Source of the DNA: Chrysomallon squamiferum
Taxonomy: Eukaryota; Mollusca; Gastropoda; Neomphalida; Peltospiridae
DNA length: 64,000 bases
Reading direction: 5' to 3'
Assembly: GCA_012295275.1 (NCBI GenBank)
Contig: CM022670.1
Span: 15,481,198 to 15,545,197, forward strand
Every line of letters begins with the position of its first letter. Position 1 is the stretch's first letter. Positions 62,134 to 64,000 of this stretch are shown here, piece by piece. A model generated the notes under the pieces. That model saw only the letters and a program-made list of their open reading frames with translations. It made no database searches and was not told the DNA's origin. The position numbers and the translations under genes were made by a program.

Positions 62134-63799
62134 GTCACTACAATGTTTAAATAGCAGGTGTCAGTCAAACAAAAAACAGATCACGAAAAACTACACATTT
62201 GATGAATCTGTCATCTAGGAAACGACGAGTTCACCAAGGTGGATTGATATAGGAAGATTCACTGATCCATCAGATGGAGTTTACCAATGTAGACTGAGCC
62301 ATTGTTTTGTTTTTACCTACTGGTTTTGATCCAGTTGGTGATGTTATTGATCCAATGTGTGGTATCCTCATGCTGGACTGATTCAGCAATATCACATTTC
62401 TGTATGAAAGTCTAACTAGTGTTTCTAATGTGGGAACAAAAACCCACCAACAAACAAAACAAACAAAAACAACAACAAAAACTACACAAAAAAAAAAAGA
62501 AAAAAAGAAGAAGAAATGAAAACAGTTTTTATTACTCATATAGCTTTTTTGTAACTTAATTTCTCTTCTCGTTTTCTCGTCTTCATCATCATCATTGTTT
62601 TTGTTGTTATTTTTGTTGTTATTTTTGTTATTAATGTTGTTGCTGTTGCTGCTATTGTTTTAAAGAAATACTAGTACCATGAATCATTTTAGATACCACA
62701 ATTATTATGAATACATTTATTTATTTAAATTCAAAAGACATATACTAATGAAAATATTTTCTGAAATTCATTCATCTGTTCTGTCAAATTATTATCGTCA
62801 TTGTTGTTGTTGTTATTGCTGCTGCTGTTGTTCATGTTGTTGTTGTTTAGCCACTAAAAAGATATTTATAACAAGTTCAGATTGAAAGATTTTTCCTGTA
62901 CGTTTTGCTAATCGCTATATTTACTCAATTCGTAGATCTTTAGTTAGATGTTCAGTAATAGTTCTCTCCTTTTAATTATCTTCGTGCCACCTCTTAAAAT
63001 TATTAGAGTTTATTTATTTAGGATTCATGTTCAAAAAACAGAATATATAAAATATAATTTAATAATAAACAGAAAAGGTATTCCGAGAATAACACAAGCA
63101 GTCATACACTTGTTTTCATTGTGATCCTCAATATAAGCAATAATTTTCACAAATTTGATTAATGCTGTTTAAACATCCCAGTGCTGTGTTATTTTCAAAG
63201 AAGATAACTAAACATTTTTTATTTGTTTGTCCATGGTAATCTGCCAGTGTTCTCAATGTTTCAACAGTGCAAACTAAACAAGAGATTTCGAAGATTTTGC
63301 GAAGGGCCGCAACTCTTATTCAAATAATAAAAGCAGTCAGTAAGAGTTGTCTCCCCATAACCCATTAAACCTATATGTTTGACGAGTTGCTCTTAATTTT
63401 ATGATTCTCAGTTATACTTGTAGACGGATATATTGCACACAATATACATTTATCTCCTCCTGCTAAAAATTAATAAAACTATTATAAATTTCTAAGTTTA
63501 ATAAATATTTTAAATATCTGGTTGATAATAACAGTAAAATATAGTAAAAACATATATACATACATACACACACATATACATACATATATACAGACATATA
63601 GACATACACATATACAAACAAACTCATATCAGAAAATTGTACTTGAACCATCAACATTCTTCTAATATTAAATACGCTTGCGAAAATATGATTTAAAAGC
63701 AATAATAAAGTTTTTTTCTTATTGCTTCCTGGTAAATACGTCCTTTATATCAATACGACAACTCATGTGCTTGATCAAACCTACACATACCTGAAATTA

Positions 63800-63809
63800 T
63801 TATTATTAT

Positions 63810-63856
<47 letters not shown>

Positions 63857-63940
63857 ATAGTAGTAGTAGTCGAAGCAACAACAATAGGAGTAATAGAGTA
63901 GTAGCCTTTATTTATTTATTTATTTATTTATTTTATTTTT
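63800..63940. repeat. TAG/GTA and TTTA microsatellites
   Basis: A TAG run with a few interruptions lies at about 63809-63870, followed by a TTTA run at about 63907-63932. Confidence 0.95.
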
Positions 63941-64000
63941 ATTATTACTGAATGTCTGCTTGTTACTTAGTAACCTTTCCATGAGGAGTATCAGGTTCAT

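Larger units (their letters stand above)
55620..64000. other. Gene-free repeat-rich region
   Basis: I find no exon with family motifs on either strand. GC-richer islands occur at about 56040-56390, 57290-57500 and 60300-60450 without recognisable coding content. The rest is simple repeats (listed separately), homopolymers and a minisatellite at about 61776-62133. Confidence 0.6.

Overview
This is AT-rich animal nuclear DNA with four spliced protein-coding genes. I see no bacterial, viral or organellar signature. Introns with GT-AG borders, long T or A tracts, many ATT, TTTA and TATG microsatellites, and transposon relics fit a lophotrochozoan genome, probably a mollusc. That placement is inference from composition and gene content only.

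Layout. (1) About 1-21060, plus strand: the 3' part of a protein 4.1 (EPB41/coracle-type) gene. It starts inside the FERM N-lobe, so the 5' end lies outside the window. It continues through FERM, the FERM-adjacent region, a long charged linker built from small phase-0 exons, and the conserved 4.1 C-terminal domain (stop at 18909). (2) 24305-30718, minus strand: a complete nine-exon Sam68-type STAR RNA-binding protein (KHDRBS family), tail-to-tail with gene 1. (3) 31320-32169: an internally deleted hAT transposon with an exact 8-bp target duplication. (4) 35147-43900, minus strand: a complete ornithine decarboxylase gene with ten coding exons, two upstream 5'UTR exons and a TATA-type promoter. 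(5) 50100-53868, plus strand: a four-exon KLF10/KLF11-type Kruppel-like factor, with a possible alternative first exon at 47003. ODC and KLF are divergently transcribed across about 6 kb. From 55.6 kb to the end I find no gene, only simple repeats and a 34-35-bp minisatellite.

The exon models were joined by hand. Every internal junction has GT-AG ends and keeps phase, and the products have family-typical lengths: 343 aa for the STAR protein, 474 for ODC and 470 for KLF. The four genes do not form a pathway: a membrane-cytoskeleton linker, an RNA regulator, the entry enzyme of polyamine synthesis, and a transcription factor.

The points most worth a second look are these. The ODC leader has a 9-codon upstream ORF ending in UGA followed by CUA, with 56 in-frame open codons beyond it that run across the 5'UTR splice. 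The 4.1 gene has three possible isoform switches: a duplicated exon head, a 28-nt frame-breaking microexon and tandem acceptors 7 nt apart. The KLF gene has a phase-compatible second first exon. The hAT relic has clean ends.
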